Positions 9,201 through 17,653 of a stretch of DNA of 64,000 nt are shown piece after piece. How positions within the stretch are numbered: position 1 is the first letter of the stretch; the number at the start of each line of letters is the position of its first letter. The position numbers and the translations under genes were made by a program. A model generated the notes under the pieces. It ran no database searches. It was not told where the DNA came from and was given only the letters and a program-made list of their open reading frames with translations. This DNA comes from CAKZNE01 sp963976435 (GTDB taxonomy: Bacteria > Bacteroidota > Bacteroidia > Flavobacteriales > Schleiferiaceae): NCBI GenBank assembly GCA_963976435.1, contig CAXBKQ010000007.1, forward strand, positions 62,001-126,000. Direction: 5' to 3'.

Positions 9201-9477
9201 TGAACAAAAGTTAAATGGTGATAATAGCCTTGCTAAAAGAAATTACGATACTCCTCCTTCCTTACTTAACAGGATGAACTCAACAGTTTGGAATTCCTAT
9301 TATTCAACAAGTGATCCTACAGGGGAACAGAAGAAAAACCTTAAAATTGTAAAAGAAGAAATTGAGCTTATTCACTTCGAGTTAAAATCCATCAAATTGG
9401 AATGTGATGATATAAATGCCATTCTCAATAAAGCTGGTGCACCCTATTTAAATGATAGTTTGCCAGAGATAAAATAA
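6241..9477 (+). CDS. Secreted BNR/VPS10-like beta-propeller protein
   Basis: 1078 residues from the ATG at 6241; a longer reading from ATG 6184 would put 19 residues in front of the signal peptide (MKKIFTLILCFAILSSFGQ) and is less likely. The body carries many Asp-box turns (S.DGG..W, NDGG.SW, STDGGENW, SDDRGASF, SINGGNSW), each marking a blade of a sialidase/sortilin-type propeller. They fall in two clusters, about residues 40-400 and 420-760. The C-terminal 300 residues contain a small beta domain and Lys/Glu-rich helices. Such proteins are often called glycosyl hydrolase in Bacteroidota, but no catalytic set can be pointed to. It may bind or process extracellular substrates. There is no T9SS tail. 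Confidence 0.85.
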   Translation: MKKIFTLILCFAILSSFGQDKKAKSELEKVGLSSLKFRNIGPAFTSGRVADMVVNPQNHSEYYVATASGGVWKTENHGISYEPIFDSQGSYSIGCISMDPNNSKVIWVGTGENNNQRSVAYGDGLYKSIDGGKSWKKVGLEKSEHIGMIAINPNNSDEVFVAAYGPLWSSGGDRGIYKTNDGGVSWKKVLDVSEHTGFNEIHMDPRNPKVLYATSHQRRRHVWTYLSGGPESDIYKSTDGGENWNKLSSGIPSGDKGRIALAISPSNPDRIYAMIEGHGVYRSDDRGASFSFKDGYNTSGNYYVELVPHPHNDNIVYSMDTWMHISTDAGKSFHRIQEKSKHVDNHCLWINPNDPKQMIAGCDGGLYETYDNGENWHFKPNLPITQFYKVAVDNALPFYNVYGGTQDNFSLGGPSRTKNQHGISNSDWFVTNTGDGFESAIDPQDPNIIYAQAQYGGLVRFDKKSGESVGIKPSPGKNEPAYRYNWDAPLLISPHNHKRLYFAANKVFRSDDQGTNWRVISNDLSQEIDRHSLPLMGKIWSVDAISYDRSTSNYGNIVSLDESPLQENLLYAGTDDGLIHITENAGGDWKKLDNFPGIPKNTYVNMILCSKHDANTVFAVFNNHKNGDFKPYILMSNNKGSSWQNIGAGLPDNAAVYSLVQDHKNKNLLFAGTEFGLHFSINGGNSWRKLSSGLPTIAVRDMDIQERENDLILATMGRGFYILDDYSLLRSLSDTILEKEAHIFPTKDGLCYLEAAPLGYGGVGFQGASYYASPNPPTGVNFDIYIKESPSSLKSQRKKEEKEKIKNNENPIYPSPEELRAEDREEDSYLILSIKEVNGKELVRLSKSYFSGIHRINWDGRLSSKAYLNTNGAPKTNPYDANLVLPGTYSISVYSSINGNIKALIENHEFKINWLEDHSLMTKDRPGLLEFQSEIENTRRNITAISNFKNDLKGRIKNLKANTRNTPGSDLKLLERLRKLEYSIYEIEQKLNGDNSLAKRNYDTPPSLLNRMNSTVWNSYYSTSDPTGEQKKNLKIVKEEIELIHFELKSIKLECDDINAILNKAGAPYLNDSLPEIK

Positions 9478-9489
9478 ATTCAAGCTATG

Positions 9490-9514
9490 AGCCCTTAGTT
9501 TATTGCTAGGGGTT
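9490..9514 (+). terminator. Probable hairpin terminator after the propeller gene
   Basis: AGCCCTTAG (9490-9498) pairs with CTAGGGGTT (9506-9514), a 9-bp stem with two G-U pairs and a 7-nt loop, 13 nt after the stop. Only a poor T-tract follows, so termination may be incomplete. The folE -33 element starts 3 nt later. Confidence 0.5.
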
Positions 9515-9516
9515 CA

Positions 9517-9546
9517 TTGTTCAAATTTGAGAATTGGCTACCTTTG
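9517..9546 (+). promoter_or_regulatory. folE promoter
   Basis: TTG (9517-9519), 19 nt, TACCTTTG (9539-9546): an exact TTG-N19-TAnnTTTG promoter. The start site would be near 9552, leaving a leader of about 55 nt before the folE ATG at 9609. Confidence 0.75.
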
Positions 9547-9608
9547 CGAACTTGTTTTTCAACTCGTACATACAAAGTAGGAAAATAAGATTCTGACGAC
9601 TGAAAGAG

Positions 9609-10322
9609 ATGACTTTGAATACAGAAAATTTAGAAGACTTAGATACCACCAAAGATCTTGATTTAAGCGATGAGATTGGTGATGATCATGTAGCAAGTAA
9701 TGCAGAGACTCCTTTGCGTAATGATGCTTTTGAAAAATCTGAGCAAGAGAAAATTGAAATTATCCGTAATCATTTTGAAAAAATTATGGATACCCTCGGA
9801 CTAGATCTTACTGATGATAGTTTGAAAGGGACACCGAATAGAGTTGCAAAAATGTTTGTAAAGGAAATTTTTGGGGGATTAGATCCAGCAAAATATCCTA
9901 GCACCAGCACTTTTGACAATAAATATAAATACGGTGAAATGCTAGTGGAAAAAAACATAGTTGTTTATTCCACTTGTGAGCATCATTTTCTTCCTATTGT
10001 TGGTCGTGCACATGTTGCCTATATTTCTAATGGTACCGTTATTGGCCTCAGCAAAATGAACCGCATCGTAGATTATTATGCTAAAAGACCCCAGGTTCAG
10101 GAGAGACTTACCAAACAGATTGTTCAATCTTTACAAGAAGCTTTAGGAACAAAGGATGTGGCCTGCGTTATTGATGCAAAACATCTATGTGTGAACTCTA
10201 GAGGAATAAGAGATATTGATTGTAGCACAGTAACTGCTGACTTTGGCGGGAAATTCAAAGAAGAAGGTGTTAAGCGTGATTTTCTTGATTATATCAATAT
10301 GAAAACTCAGTTTGACGCTTAG
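9609..10322 (+). CDS. folE: GTP cyclohydrolase I
   Basis: Converts GTP to 7,8-dihydroneopterin triphosphate, the first step of tetrahydrofolate and pterin synthesis. 237 residues: an acidic, probably disordered 45-residue leader, then the FolE core. The zinc ligands are visible as Cys123 and His126 in STCEHHF and Cys194 in KHLCVNSRG; the GTP-binding SKMNRIVDYYAKRPQVQERLT stretch follows the first site. Family length is about 190-230, so only the N-terminus is long. It has its own consensus promoter and is followed by cysS on the same strand. Confidence 0.97.
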   Translation: MTLNTENLEDLDTTKDLDLSDEIGDDHVASNAETPLRNDAFEKSEQEKIEIIRNHFEKIMDTLGLDLTDDSLKGTPNRVAKMFVKEIFGGLDPAKYPSTSTFDNKYKYGEMLVEKNIVVYSTCEHHFLPIVGRAHVAYISNGTVIGLSKMNRIVDYYAKRPQVQERLTKQIVQSLQEALGTKDVACVIDAKHLCVNSRGIRDIDCSTVTADFGGKFKEEGVKRDFLDYINMKTQFDA

Positions 10323-10380
10323 TCGAATTTATTCAAACATTCATAATCCGCTCAAATATTAAAAGTTTTCTATCCTTTTT

Positions 10381-10411
10381 TTGGATTATAAACTTAGGAA
10401 GTACAATTTTG
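10381..10411 (+). promoter_or_regulatory. Candidate cysS promoter
   Basis: TTG (10381-10383), 20 nt, then CAATTTTG (10404-10411), one mismatch from TAnnTTTG at correct spacing. Initiation near 10417 would give a leader of under 20 nt before the ATG at 10435. It would drive cysS-yidD-TolB-like. Confidence 0.45.
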
Positions 10412-10434
10412 AGCAATATTTAAGGTGATACTCT

Positions 10435-11916
10435 ATGCGATCGCTCGACGACAACAAACTTTATATTTATAATTCTCTAAAAAGAGAAAAGGAATTATTT
10501 GTGCCCCTTCATGGTTCAAATGTTGGTTTATACGTTTGTGGACCAACCGTATATAGTGATGTTCATCTGGGTAATTGTAGAACCTTTATCAGCTTTGATA
10601 TGGTTTATCGCTATTTAACTCACTTAGGCTATAAGGTAAGGTATGTTAGAAATATTACCGATGCAGGCCATTTGGAAAATGATGCGGATGAGGGTGAGGA
10701 TAAAATCAGCAAAAAAGCGAGAATAGAAGATTTAGAACCTATGGAAATTGTGCAAACCTACACCTTGGGTTTTCATGATGTAATGGCAAAATTCAACGCC
10801 TTCCCACCAAGCATTGAACCTACAGCAACAGGTCATATTGTAGAGCAGATCAACATGATTGAGAAAATTATGGATGAAGGCTTTGCCTATGAAGTAAATG
10901 GATCTGTATATTTTGATGTTGAAAAATATAATTCTACCCATGATTACGGAAAACTTTCAGGTAGAAAAATTGACGAATTGATTAGTGGCACTCGTGAACT
11001 AGATGGGCAATCTGAAAAAAGAAGTCCACTGGATTTTGCCATTTGGAAAAAAGCATCACCAAACCACATTATGAGGTGGAAAAGCCCTTGGAGCATAGGT
11101 TTCCCTGGTTGGCACCTCGAATGCTCCGTAATGAGCACCAAATATTTAGGCGAAAAATTTGACATTCATGGAGGAGGTATGGACTTAAAGTTTCCGCATC
11201 ACGAATGTGAAATTGCCCAAAACAAGGCTGCAAATGGAAAAGATGCCGTAAAATATTGGATGCATGGAAACATGCTTACCCTTAACGGTGCCAGAATGAG
11301 CAAATCTACCGGAAACACTCTTTTACCAGGAGAGCTGTTTTCAGGGAATACGGATAAATTAAGTAAGGGTTTTAATCCAAGTGTAGTTCGCTTTTTTATG
11401 ATGCAAGCACACTACGGCAGTCAATTGGATTTCAGCAATGAAGCTTTACTGGCCTCGGAAAAAGGCTTCAACCGCCTTATGGAAGCTTATTCAAAACTCA
11501 AAGGATTAAAAGGAGGAAATGGCTCAGCAGAATTTTCTATTAAGGAATGGGAAGAGCGCTGCTACAATGCCATGAATGATGATTTTAATACCCCGATTTT
11601 AATTTCACATTTGTTTGAAGCTGTAAAATTTATTAATTCCAGAGAAGGCGAAGATTCTCAATTGCTTGAAAAAGATTTAGATGCATTTAAATCTTTGTTT
11701 GAGGCCTTTGTTTTTGATGTATTAGGATTACAGGAAGGAGAATCTAAAGAAGATAATAATAAACTGGATCAAGTTATTCAAATGTTGATTTCAATGAGGG
11801 CTAATGCAAGGGCTGATAAAAACTGGACCTTGTCCGATCAACTTAGAGATCAACTAGCCGGCTTGGGAATAATTTTGAAAGACGGTAAAGACGGTACCGA
11901 TTATACTATTGAATAA
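10435..11916 (+). CDS. cysS: Cysteine--tRNA ligase
   Basis: Class I synthetase that charges tRNA-Cys. 493 residues, normal length. The zinc/cysteine-site Cys35 is in YVCGPTVY, the HIGH-type motif reads HLGN (44-47), WHLECS and HHECE supply the remaining zinc ligands, and the KMSKS loop reads RMSKS (287-291). The C-terminal helical DALR-like part ends in the typical RDQLAGLGIILKDGKDGT pattern. Three nt separate it from yidD, suggesting co-transcription. Confidence 0.97.
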   Translation: MRSLDDNKLYIYNSLKREKELFVPLHGSNVGLYVCGPTVYSDVHLGNCRTFISFDMVYRYLTHLGYKVRYVRNITDAGHLENDADEGEDKISKKARIEDLEPMEIVQTYTLGFHDVMAKFNAFPPSIEPTATGHIVEQINMIEKIMDEGFAYEVNGSVYFDVEKYNSTHDYGKLSGRKIDELISGTRELDGQSEKRSPLDFAIWKKASPNHIMRWKSPWSIGFPGWHLECSVMSTKYLGEKFDIHGGGMDLKFPHHECEIAQNKAANGKDAVKYWMHGNMLTLNGARMSKSTGNTLLPGELFSGNTDKLSKGFNPSVVRFFMMQAHYGSQLDFSNEALLASEKGFNRLMEAYSKLKGLKGGNGSAEFSIKEWEERCYNAMNDDFNTPILISHLFEAVKFINSREGEDSQLLEKDLDAFKSLFEAFVFDVLGLQEGESKEDNNKLDQVIQMLISMRANARADKNWTLSDQLRDQLAGLGIILKDGKDGTDYTIE

Positions 11917-11919
11917 ATA

Positions 11920-12171
11920 ATGTTGGCTTTAATTTCAAAGGGATTTAAATACATACTAATTGGGATGGTAAAGCTCTACCAAATTTTACTTTCCCCTTTA
12001 TTACCTATGAATTGCCGACACACACCAACTTGTTCACAATATACTATTGAAGCTATACAAATCTGGGGACCTCTAAAAGGCATCTGGCTAGGAATAAAAA
12101 GGCTATCCAAATGTCACCCATGGGGCAGCCATGGCATAGATCCAGTCCCTACCAAATCTCAAACTAAATAA
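11920..12171 (+). CDS. yidD: Membrane protein insertion efficiency factor YidD
   Basis: 83-residue protein with the YidD pattern CRHTPTCSQYTIEAI...GPLKGIWLGIKRLSKCHPWGSHGIDPVP, after an N-terminal amphipathic helix that sits on the inner membrane. YidD assists YidC-dependent insertion. It is not next to rnpA/yidC as in many bacteria but sits between cysS and a lipoprotein gene, a placement I treat as lineage-specific. Three nt before and 2 nt after it to neighbours indicate an operon. Confidence 0.93.
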   Translation: MLALISKGFKYILIGMVKLYQILLSPLLPMNCRHTPTCSQYTIEAIQIWGPLKGIWLGIKRLSKCHPWGSHGIDPVPTKSQTK

Positions 12172-12173
12172 AA

Positions 12174-13286
12174 ATGAAATTATCAAAATCCATTATCCCA
12201 ATTCTTACTATTGGAGTTTTATTTTCTTGTCAGGAAAACCTTGAAAGCCCAAAGGAGATTGAAAAAACGGACAAAAAAGAAGAAGTAAAGGAAGCACTTT
12301 TATATGATGGAGAAAAACATTTGAAAAATATCCGTCAGCTTACCGATGGAGGAGATAATGCCGAGGCCTATTTTAGTTTTAATGACGACTATTTGGTATT
12401 TCAATCCAATGCTGAAAGATGGGGTTTAAGTTGTGATCAAATTTTCTATTTCAATATTGATGGGGATGATTTAATGGAAGGCAAACCTCAGATGCTTAGT
12501 ACCGGAAAAGGTAGAACTACCTGCAGCTACTTTTTACCAAATGATGATTTAATTGTTTATGCTAGTACCCACTTAGCAGATGACAACTGTCCACCAGAGC
12601 CAAGTAGGTCCGAAGGTTATGTTTGGCCCTTATATTCAAGTTTCGATATTTTCACTGCTGATTTGGATGGAAATATTGTAGATCAACTTACAGATTTTGA
12701 TGGTTATGATGCCGAAGCTACAGTTTCACCAAATGGTGATAAAATTGTTTATACCTCCACAAAATCTGGAGATATTGAATTGTGGACAATGAACATTGAC
12801 GGTAGCGATAAAAAAATGGTTACCAATGAATTGGGATATGACGGTGGGGCCTTTTTCTCACCTGATGGAAGCAAGCTTATTTTTAGGGCCTCCAGACCCA
12901 AAACAGAAGCGGATATTAAGAAATATAAAGATTTGCTGGCAAAGGATTTAGTAATGCCAGCAAATATGGAGTTGTTTGTTTGCAATGTAGATGGTAGTGA
13001 TATGAAACAAATCACCAATCTTGGAAATGCAAATTGGGCGCCTTTCTTCCATCCTAGTGGTGAGAAAATTATCTTTTCTTCCAATCACAAATCAGACAGA
13101 GGGTTCCCATTTAATCTATTTATGATCAATATTGATGGAACGGGATTAGAGCAAATCACCTTTGATGATGCATTCGACTCCTTTCCAATGTTTAGCAGAG
13201 ATGGTAAAAAACTAGTATTCTCTTCCAACAGAAACAATGGAGGAACCCGAAATACTAATTTATTTATTGCCGACTGGGTAGAATAA
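12174..13286 (+). CDS. TolB-like WD40/PD40 beta-propeller lipoprotein
   Basis: 370 residues. The lipoprotein signal peptide MKLSKSIIPILTIGVLFSC has Cys19 as the lipidated residue. Five to six PD40 repeats follow with the pattern FSPDG.K..F.S and DLWTMNIDGS (for example VSPNGDKIVYTS, FSPDGSKLIFRAS, FHPSGEKIIFSSN, FSRDGKKLVFSSN), as in the TolB C-terminal propeller. It is likely a periplasmic-side anchored propeller that binds a protein partner; it lacks the TolB N-terminal domain, so it is not TolB itself. Its stop lies 1 nt from the stop of the convergent methyltransferase gene. Confidence 0.88.
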   Translation: MKLSKSIIPILTIGVLFSCQENLESPKEIEKTDKKEEVKEALLYDGEKHLKNIRQLTDGGDNAEAYFSFNDDYLVFQSNAERWGLSCDQIFYFNIDGDDLMEGKPQMLSTGKGRTTCSYFLPNDDLIVYASTHLADDNCPPEPSRSEGYVWPLYSSFDIFTADLDGNIVDQLTDFDGYDAEATVSPNGDKIVYTSTKSGDIELWTMNIDGSDKKMVTNELGYDGGAFFSPDGSKLIFRASRPKTEADIKKYKDLLAKDLVMPANMELFVCNVDGSDMKQITNLGNANWAPFFHPSGEKIIFSSNHKSDRGFPFNLFMINIDGTGLEQITFDDAFDSFPMFSRDGKKLVFSSNRNNGGTRNTNLFIADWVE

Positions 13287-13287
13287 T

Positions 13288-14058
13288 CTACTTAGAACAG
13301 ACATATAAAATTTCACCTTTGGGCAAGGCATAGCGTTGGAACAATTCTGTGCCTAGCTTTTCTTCAAAATCTATAGCTTCAACCTTGAACCCAGATTCTT
13401 TAAGACGATCTGGGTAATCGAGGCCATGTGCTCTTACATGATCATATTGTCCAAACCTTTTGATTCTTTCTTCAGGATCGGTAATCGTAGGATCCTCATC
13501 CGTTTGCTCCAAATTTCGGTTTAGTGGTACTTGCATAATCGCCAAACCTCCAGGTTTCAAAACCCTGCAAAGTTCGCGCATACATTGCTTATCATCATTC
13601 ACATGCTCTAATACGTGATTACAAAAAACAGCATCAAAGCTATTATCATCATATTGAATATTGTGGATATCCATTTTCACATCTGCAATTGGAGAATCTA
13701 AATCAGCGGTTAGGTAGTCTAGATTTTTCATTTTTCTAAACTTCCCATAAAAACATTGTTCTGGAGCAATATGCAGCAATTTTCTTTCCTTGGTGAAAAA
13801 ATCAGTTTCATCCCTAAGGTAGAGCCACATCAAACGATGCCTTTCTAAAGACAAACTTGCAGGAGCAAGTGCATTTTCCCTTTGCATTCCCTTATAACCG
13901 TATGGCAATAGCTTTTTATACTTCTTGCCATCAATAGGGTCTTCAAACTTATCTCCTTTATACAGCTGAGCTAAAATGGGTCTAACCAAATAGCTAATAC
14001 GAATCATTAATGGCCTAGGTATTGAATTTAAGGCGAAGCGAAAAATAGCTTTTATCAT
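13288..14058 (-). CDS. Class I SAM-dependent methyltransferase
   Basis: 256 residues. The central part follows the methyltransferase type 11 order: LLHIAPE (motif I region, atypical), ADVKMDIHNIQYDDNSFDAVFCNHVLEHV (motif II/post II), RELCRVLKPGGLAIMQVPL (motif III). The basic N-terminus with aromatic and proline residues may lie on the membrane. The substrate is unknown. The ATG overlaps the map stop by 4 nt (ATGA), so translation is probably coupled to methionine aminopeptidase. It could be a lipid, quinone or glycan methyltransferase; the sequence does not decide. Confidence 0.85.
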   Translation of the reverse strand: MIKAIFRFALNSIPRPLMIRISYLVRPILAQLYKGDKFEDPIDGKKYKKLLPYGYKGMQRENALAPASLSLERHRLMWLYLRDETDFFTKERKLLHIAPEQCFYGKFRKMKNLDYLTADLDSPIADVKMDIHNIQYDDNSFDAVFCNHVLEHVNDDKQCMRELCRVLKPGGLAIMQVPLNRNLEQTDEDPTITDPEERIKRFGQYDHVRAHGLDYPDRLKESGFKVEAIDFEEKLGTELFQRYALPKGEILYVCSK

Positions 14059-14843
14059 TTAATATCTTCTTTTATCCCTAAGGATTCATATACATAATCA
14101 AAAGTGGAAAGGATTTCTGGCTTCCCATTTACAATAGCCACATCATGTTCAAAATGAGCTGCTGGTTTATTATCAACGGTATTAATAGTCCAGCCGTCAT
14201 CTAGTTGTTTTACTCTGTGGGTACCCAGGGTAATCATTGGCTCAATTGCCAAAACCAGTCCCTCTTTCAATACCTTTCCCCTGCCAGATCTTCCAAAATT
14301 AGGGACCTGAGGGTCTTCATGTAAGCTTTTTCCAAGTCCATGACCAACCAATTCCCTAACCACACCAAATCCATTTTTTTCTGCATGGTTTTGAATGGCA
14401 AAACTTATATCCCCCAGCCTTTTTCCAGCATGCATTTGATCAATACCCTTATAGAGACATTCTTTGCTAACCTTCAATAATTTTTTCACCTCAGGTTTAA
14501 CTTCTCCAACTTCAAAGGTAAAGGCATGATCTCCGTAATAGCCATTTAAAATAGCACCACAATCTATGCTTACAACATCTCCATTTTGAAAAGGTCTATC
14601 ATTTGGCAAACCATGCACCACAGTTTGGTTTACGGAAATTAGGAGGGTACTAGGACAATCATAAAGCCCTAAAAAGCCAGGAATCGCTCCTTGGTCTCTT
14701 ATATATTCTTCAGCTAATTTATCTAATGTATTGGGGATAGCTCCTATTTTAACTTCCTTGGCTAAAATTCCTAATGTTCGACTTACCACAAGGGCAGCTT
14801 CGCGCATTAATTCTATCTCTTCTGGGCTCTTGTACTTAATCAT
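14055..14843 (-). CDS. map: Methionine aminopeptidase, type I
   Basis: Removes the N-terminal methionine from new proteins. 262 residues. All five metal ligands are visible: Asp94 (SIDCG), Asp105 (YGDHAF), His168 (VGHGLG), Glu201 (AIEPM) and Glu232 (HFEHD). His77 (VVHGLP) and His175 are the usual substrate-side histidines. It sits outside the spc operon, where map often lies in other bacteria, and overlaps both neighbours by 1-4 nt in a gpmI-HAD-map-methyltransferase unit. Confidence 0.97.
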   Translation of the reverse strand: MIKYKSPEEIELMREAALVVSRTLGILAKEVKIGAIPNTLDKLAEEYIRDQGAIPGFLGLYDCPSTLLISVNQTVVHGLPNDRPFQNGDVVSIDCGAILNGYYGDHAFTFEVGEVKPEVKKLLKVSKECLYKGIDQMHAGKRLGDISFAIQNHAEKNGFGVVRELVGHGLGKSLHEDPQVPNFGRSGRGKVLKEGLVLAIEPMITLGTHRVKQLDDGWTINTVDNKPAAHFEHDVAIVNGKPEILSTFDYVYESLGIKEDIK

Positions 14844-15265
14844 TAAAATTTAAAAAAACCTTTTTTCCTTTTTTTCTTCATGCTCTTAATTTCATCATTT
14901 GAGGATGATTTTCCACTTATCTTTTGGTAAACTTCTCCCCAGCCAATAAAACCACCAACATTTCTATCATCAACAAAAATATCGGCATTAATTTTTCTAC
15001 TTTGAGTTTTGGAATCGAATTCTTCACCTTGAAAACTACTGTTTACCGCGTAAAATTCTATCCCATTTTCTGCACAAAACTCCACAGCTTCTCTTAAGCG
15101 GGATCCATGTCTATAGGTCCACAGTACCAGTCTATGTCCATCTGCTTGTAAACTTTTTAAAGTTTCAAATGCGAAAATCATGGGTTTCCCAATTTTCGGA
15201 TATTTATCCTCTACAACGGTGCCATCAAAATCAATGGCAATTATTTTTGAATTTTCTCCAATCAT
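14843..15265 (-). CDS. Small HAD-family hydrolase
   Basis: 140 residues. HAD motif I DFDGTVV with nucleophile Asp12 and acid Asp14, motif II-like Thr in VLWTYRHG, and a late acidic DIFVDDRN motif as motif IV. The size and the absence of a cap domain fit the small C0-type HAD phosphatases common in Bacteroidota. The C-terminus is Lys-rich (MKKKRKKGFFKF). The substrate is unknown. It starts 2 nt after the gpmI stop and shares 1 nt with map. Confidence 0.85.
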   Translation of the reverse strand: MIGENSKIIAIDFDGTVVEDKYPKIGKPMIFAFETLKSLQADGHRLVLWTYRHGSRLREAVEFCAENGIEFYAVNSSFQGEEFDSKTQSRKINADIFVDDRNVGGFIGWGEVYQKISGKSSSNDEIKSMKKKRKKGFFKF

Positions 15266-15267
15266 TG

Positions 15268-16788
15268 CTAAATAATTATGGATTTACGGGACATTTCAGA
15301 AGGTTGTGGGATTTCCATTAATTCCAAAATACTCGGAGCTATATCTCCCAAAATACCATCTTTAATTTTATAGTTTTTATTATTGGAAACCAAAAAACAT
15401 GGAACAGGTTGAGTGGTATGAGCAGTATTCGGACTTCCATCTGGGTTGATCATGCAATCCGAATTTCCGTGATCCGCGATAATAATAAAAACATAGTCTT
15501 TTTTTAGTCCGGCCTTAACCACCGCTTCGGTACATTCATCTACCACTTCACAAGCTTTTATGGCAGCCTTCATATCACCTGTATGGCCTACCATATCAGG
15601 ATTTGCGAAATTTAAACAAATAAAATCCGTTTCGGCCTTTTCCAGTTCAGGAATGATGGCATCCCTAATATCATAGGCGCTCATTTCCGGCTGGAGATCA
15701 TAGGTAGCCACCTTTGGGGAAGGACACATCAACCGTTTCTCCCCTTCAAATTCCAATTCTCTACCTCCTGAAAAAAAGAAGGTTACATGGGGGTATTTTT
15801 CAGTTTCAGCAATTCGAATTTGGCTTTTTCCGTTTTCACTTAAAACCTGACCCAGGGTTTTATCCAAATTATCCTTTTCATAAATTACATGAACATTTTT
15901 AAAAGTATCATCATAGCGGGTAAGCGTTAAATAATGAATATCCAGCTTATGCATATTTTGCTCATGAAAATCCTGCTGGCTTAGGGCCATACTTATTTGC
16001 CTACCTCTATCTGTTCTAAAATTAAAATTGATAACTATATCGCCTTCTTCAATTAAGGCTTTTGTATTTCCGTTTTTTGCAATAATCGCTGGCTTTACAA
16101 ACTCATCAGTTATCCCCTCTTTGTAGGAGTTCTCCAATGCTTCTGTGGCCGAAGAAAAAACCATCCCCTTACCATTTACCATTAGGTCGTAGGCAAGCTT
16201 TATCCTTTCCCAACGCTTATCTCTATCCATGGCATAATATCTTCCAATGAGAGATGCAATTTTTGTTGGACCATCTTTAATATGATCTTCTAAATCCTTA
16301 ATATAATTTATTCCACCATTTGGATCGGTATCACGTCCATCAGTAAAAGCATGAACATAGATTTCCTTTAATCCTAAATCCTCTGCTGCGGTAATTAAGC
16401 CTTTTAGATGATTGATATGGGAGTGTACTCCTCCATCAGATAATAAACCAATAAAATGAACCTTTTTATTATTTTCTTTGGCCTTAGAAAATGCCTCCAC
16501 TAAGCTAGGTTCCTGGTTTAGCTGCTTGGACTCTACTGCAAGATTAATCTTTACCAAATCCTGATAAACAATTCTCCCTGCTCCCAAATTCATGTGACCC
16601 ACTTCGCTATTTCCCATTTGGCCTTCAGGCAAACCTACAGCTAAGCCAGAGGCCTCCAATTTGGAATTAGGGAAATTGTGGTATAAAGAATCAATAAAAG
16701 GAGTATGGGCATGATCAATTGCCGACACCTTTTTATCCTTAGCTATACCCCATCCATCTAAAATTAATAAGGCAACTTTATTTGGCAT
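15268..16788 (-). CDS. gpmI: 2,3-bisphosphoglycerate-independent phosphoglycerate mutase
   Basis: Interconverts 3- and 2-phosphoglycerate in glycolysis; Mn-dependent, alkaline phosphatase fold. The ATG at 16786-16788 gives 506 residues starting MPNKVALLILDGWG; a longer reading would begin at a TTG and is rejected. Metal ligand Asp11 and phosphoserine Ser61 (GNSEVGHMNLGAGR) are present, as are IADHGN and NTAHTTQPVP for the second metal site. It is the first gene of the four-gene unit ending with the methyltransferase. The 5' leader contains a short perfect inverted repeat GATCAT-AAA-ATGATC at 16817-16831. Confidence 0.97.
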   Translation of the reverse strand: MPNKVALLILDGWGIAKDKKVSAIDHAHTPFIDSLYHNFPNSKLEASGLAVGLPEGQMGNSEVGHMNLGAGRIVYQDLVKINLAVESKQLNQEPSLVEAFSKAKENNKKVHFIGLLSDGGVHSHINHLKGLITAAEDLGLKEIYVHAFTDGRDTDPNGGINYIKDLEDHIKDGPTKIASLIGRYYAMDRDKRWERIKLAYDLMVNGKGMVFSSATEALENSYKEGITDEFVKPAIIAKNGNTKALIEEGDIVINFNFRTDRGRQISMALSQQDFHEQNMHKLDIHYLTLTRYDDTFKNVHVIYEKDNLDKTLGQVLSENGKSQIRIAETEKYPHVTFFFSGGRELEFEGEKRLMCPSPKVATYDLQPEMSAYDIRDAIIPELEKAETDFICLNFANPDMVGHTGDMKAAIKACEVVDECTEAVVKAGLKKDYVFIIIADHGNSDCMINPDGSPNTAHTTQPVPCFLVSNNKNYKIKDGILGDIAPSILELMEIPQPSEMSRKSIII

Positions 16789-16930
16789 TTCTAGCGTTTT
16801 GAAATAAGTTGGCAAAGATCATAAAATGATCTGGTTTATCTAAATTCGGAAATAGAAATATAGAATTGAATTATTTCAATTTCAAATAGTTGAAGGAATG
16901 TATGCTGATAGGCCTCAAATTCAACTTCTA

Positions 16931-16960
16931 AAAAACAAGAAAAAACAAGAAAAAACAAAA
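16931..16960. repeat. A-rich 10-bp tandem repeat
   Basis: AAAAACAAGA occurs twice in tandem (16931-16950), followed by a third, degenerate AAAAACAAAA. It lies in the 174-bp spacer just downstream of the elbB stop and upstream of gpmI. On the minus strand it reads as T-runs separated by TTG or CTTG. Confidence 0.8.
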
Positions 16961-16962
16961 CT

Positions 16963-17646
16963 CTATTCTTCAAATTCCTGTAAAGCAGCAATCGCTTGAC
17001 TAATATTTTTCCTCACATCTATAATATCTGCTTCCATCATATAACATGGGGCACAGATTAATTTATTGGCTTTGTCAATAGAAATTTCATTAACCCTTGT
17101 CATGCTAGCATTCACTCCCAAAGATTCCATTCCCTGGCTAATTGCTGCAATTTCATAGGGTGATTTTTCGGCGGTGCTTCCAACGCTTAGCTTAGGATTA
17201 ATTCCAGAATTTTCAAAAGCCTTAGCTAGGGTTGTTGGACTCATACACAAAGCGATAATTGGTTTTTCAGCCTTTTGAAAGGATGTTAAAAAATTGGCAA
17301 TAATTGGATTTATACTGGCCTTGGGTCCATCGAAAGCCCAAGTGGTGAAGTTTTTGGCTGTTCCAAAACCACCTGGCATCATTAAAGCATCAAAATCCTG
17401 AATATCAACATCTTTTAGATCTAAAATGTCACCTCTTGCAATTCTAGCAGATTCTATAAGAATGTTTCTTTTCTCCTTCAATTCCTCTCCGGAAACATGG
17501 TTAATCACATGATGCTGATCATAATTTGGGGCCATGCATTGGTATTCATGCCCTGCTTCCTTTATGGCCAATAAGCTTAATACTGCCTCTTGAATTTCAG
17601 TGCCATCATAAACTCCATTGCCGTGAAGTAATACTGCAATTTTCAT
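16963..17646 (-). CDS. elbB: ElbB-like glyoxalase, DJ-1/PfpI superfamily
   Basis: 227 residues matching the ElbB pattern from the start (MKIAVLLHGNGVYDGTEIQEA) through MMPGGFGTAKN to the nucleophile elbow ALCMSP with Cys134. ElbB proteins belong to the class I glutamine amidotransferase-like/DJ-1 superfamily and show weak glyoxalase activity; the old name isoprenoid biosynthesis protein is not well supported. It is the last gene of the minus-strand unit that starts with the sialidase-like gene, 7 nt after the thioredoxin gene. The cytosolic location is inferred from the absence of a signal. Confidence 0.9.
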   Translation of the reverse strand: MKIAVLLHGNGVYDGTEIQEAVLSLLAIKEAGHEYQCMAPNYDQHHVINHVSGEELKEKRNILIESARIARGDILDLKDVDIQDFDALMMPGGFGTAKNFTTWAFDGPKASINPIIANFLTSFQKAEKPIIALCMSPTTLAKAFENSGINPKLSVGSTAEKSPYEIAAISQGMESLGVNASMTRVNEISIDKANKLICAPCYMMEADIIDVRKNISQAIAALQEFEE

Positions 17647-17653
17647 TTTGTCA

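Noticed and set aside
16817..16831. Inverted repeat GATCAT-AAA-ATGATC in the gpmI leader
   Set aside because: Short, AT-rich, single copy seen; not enough to call an operator.
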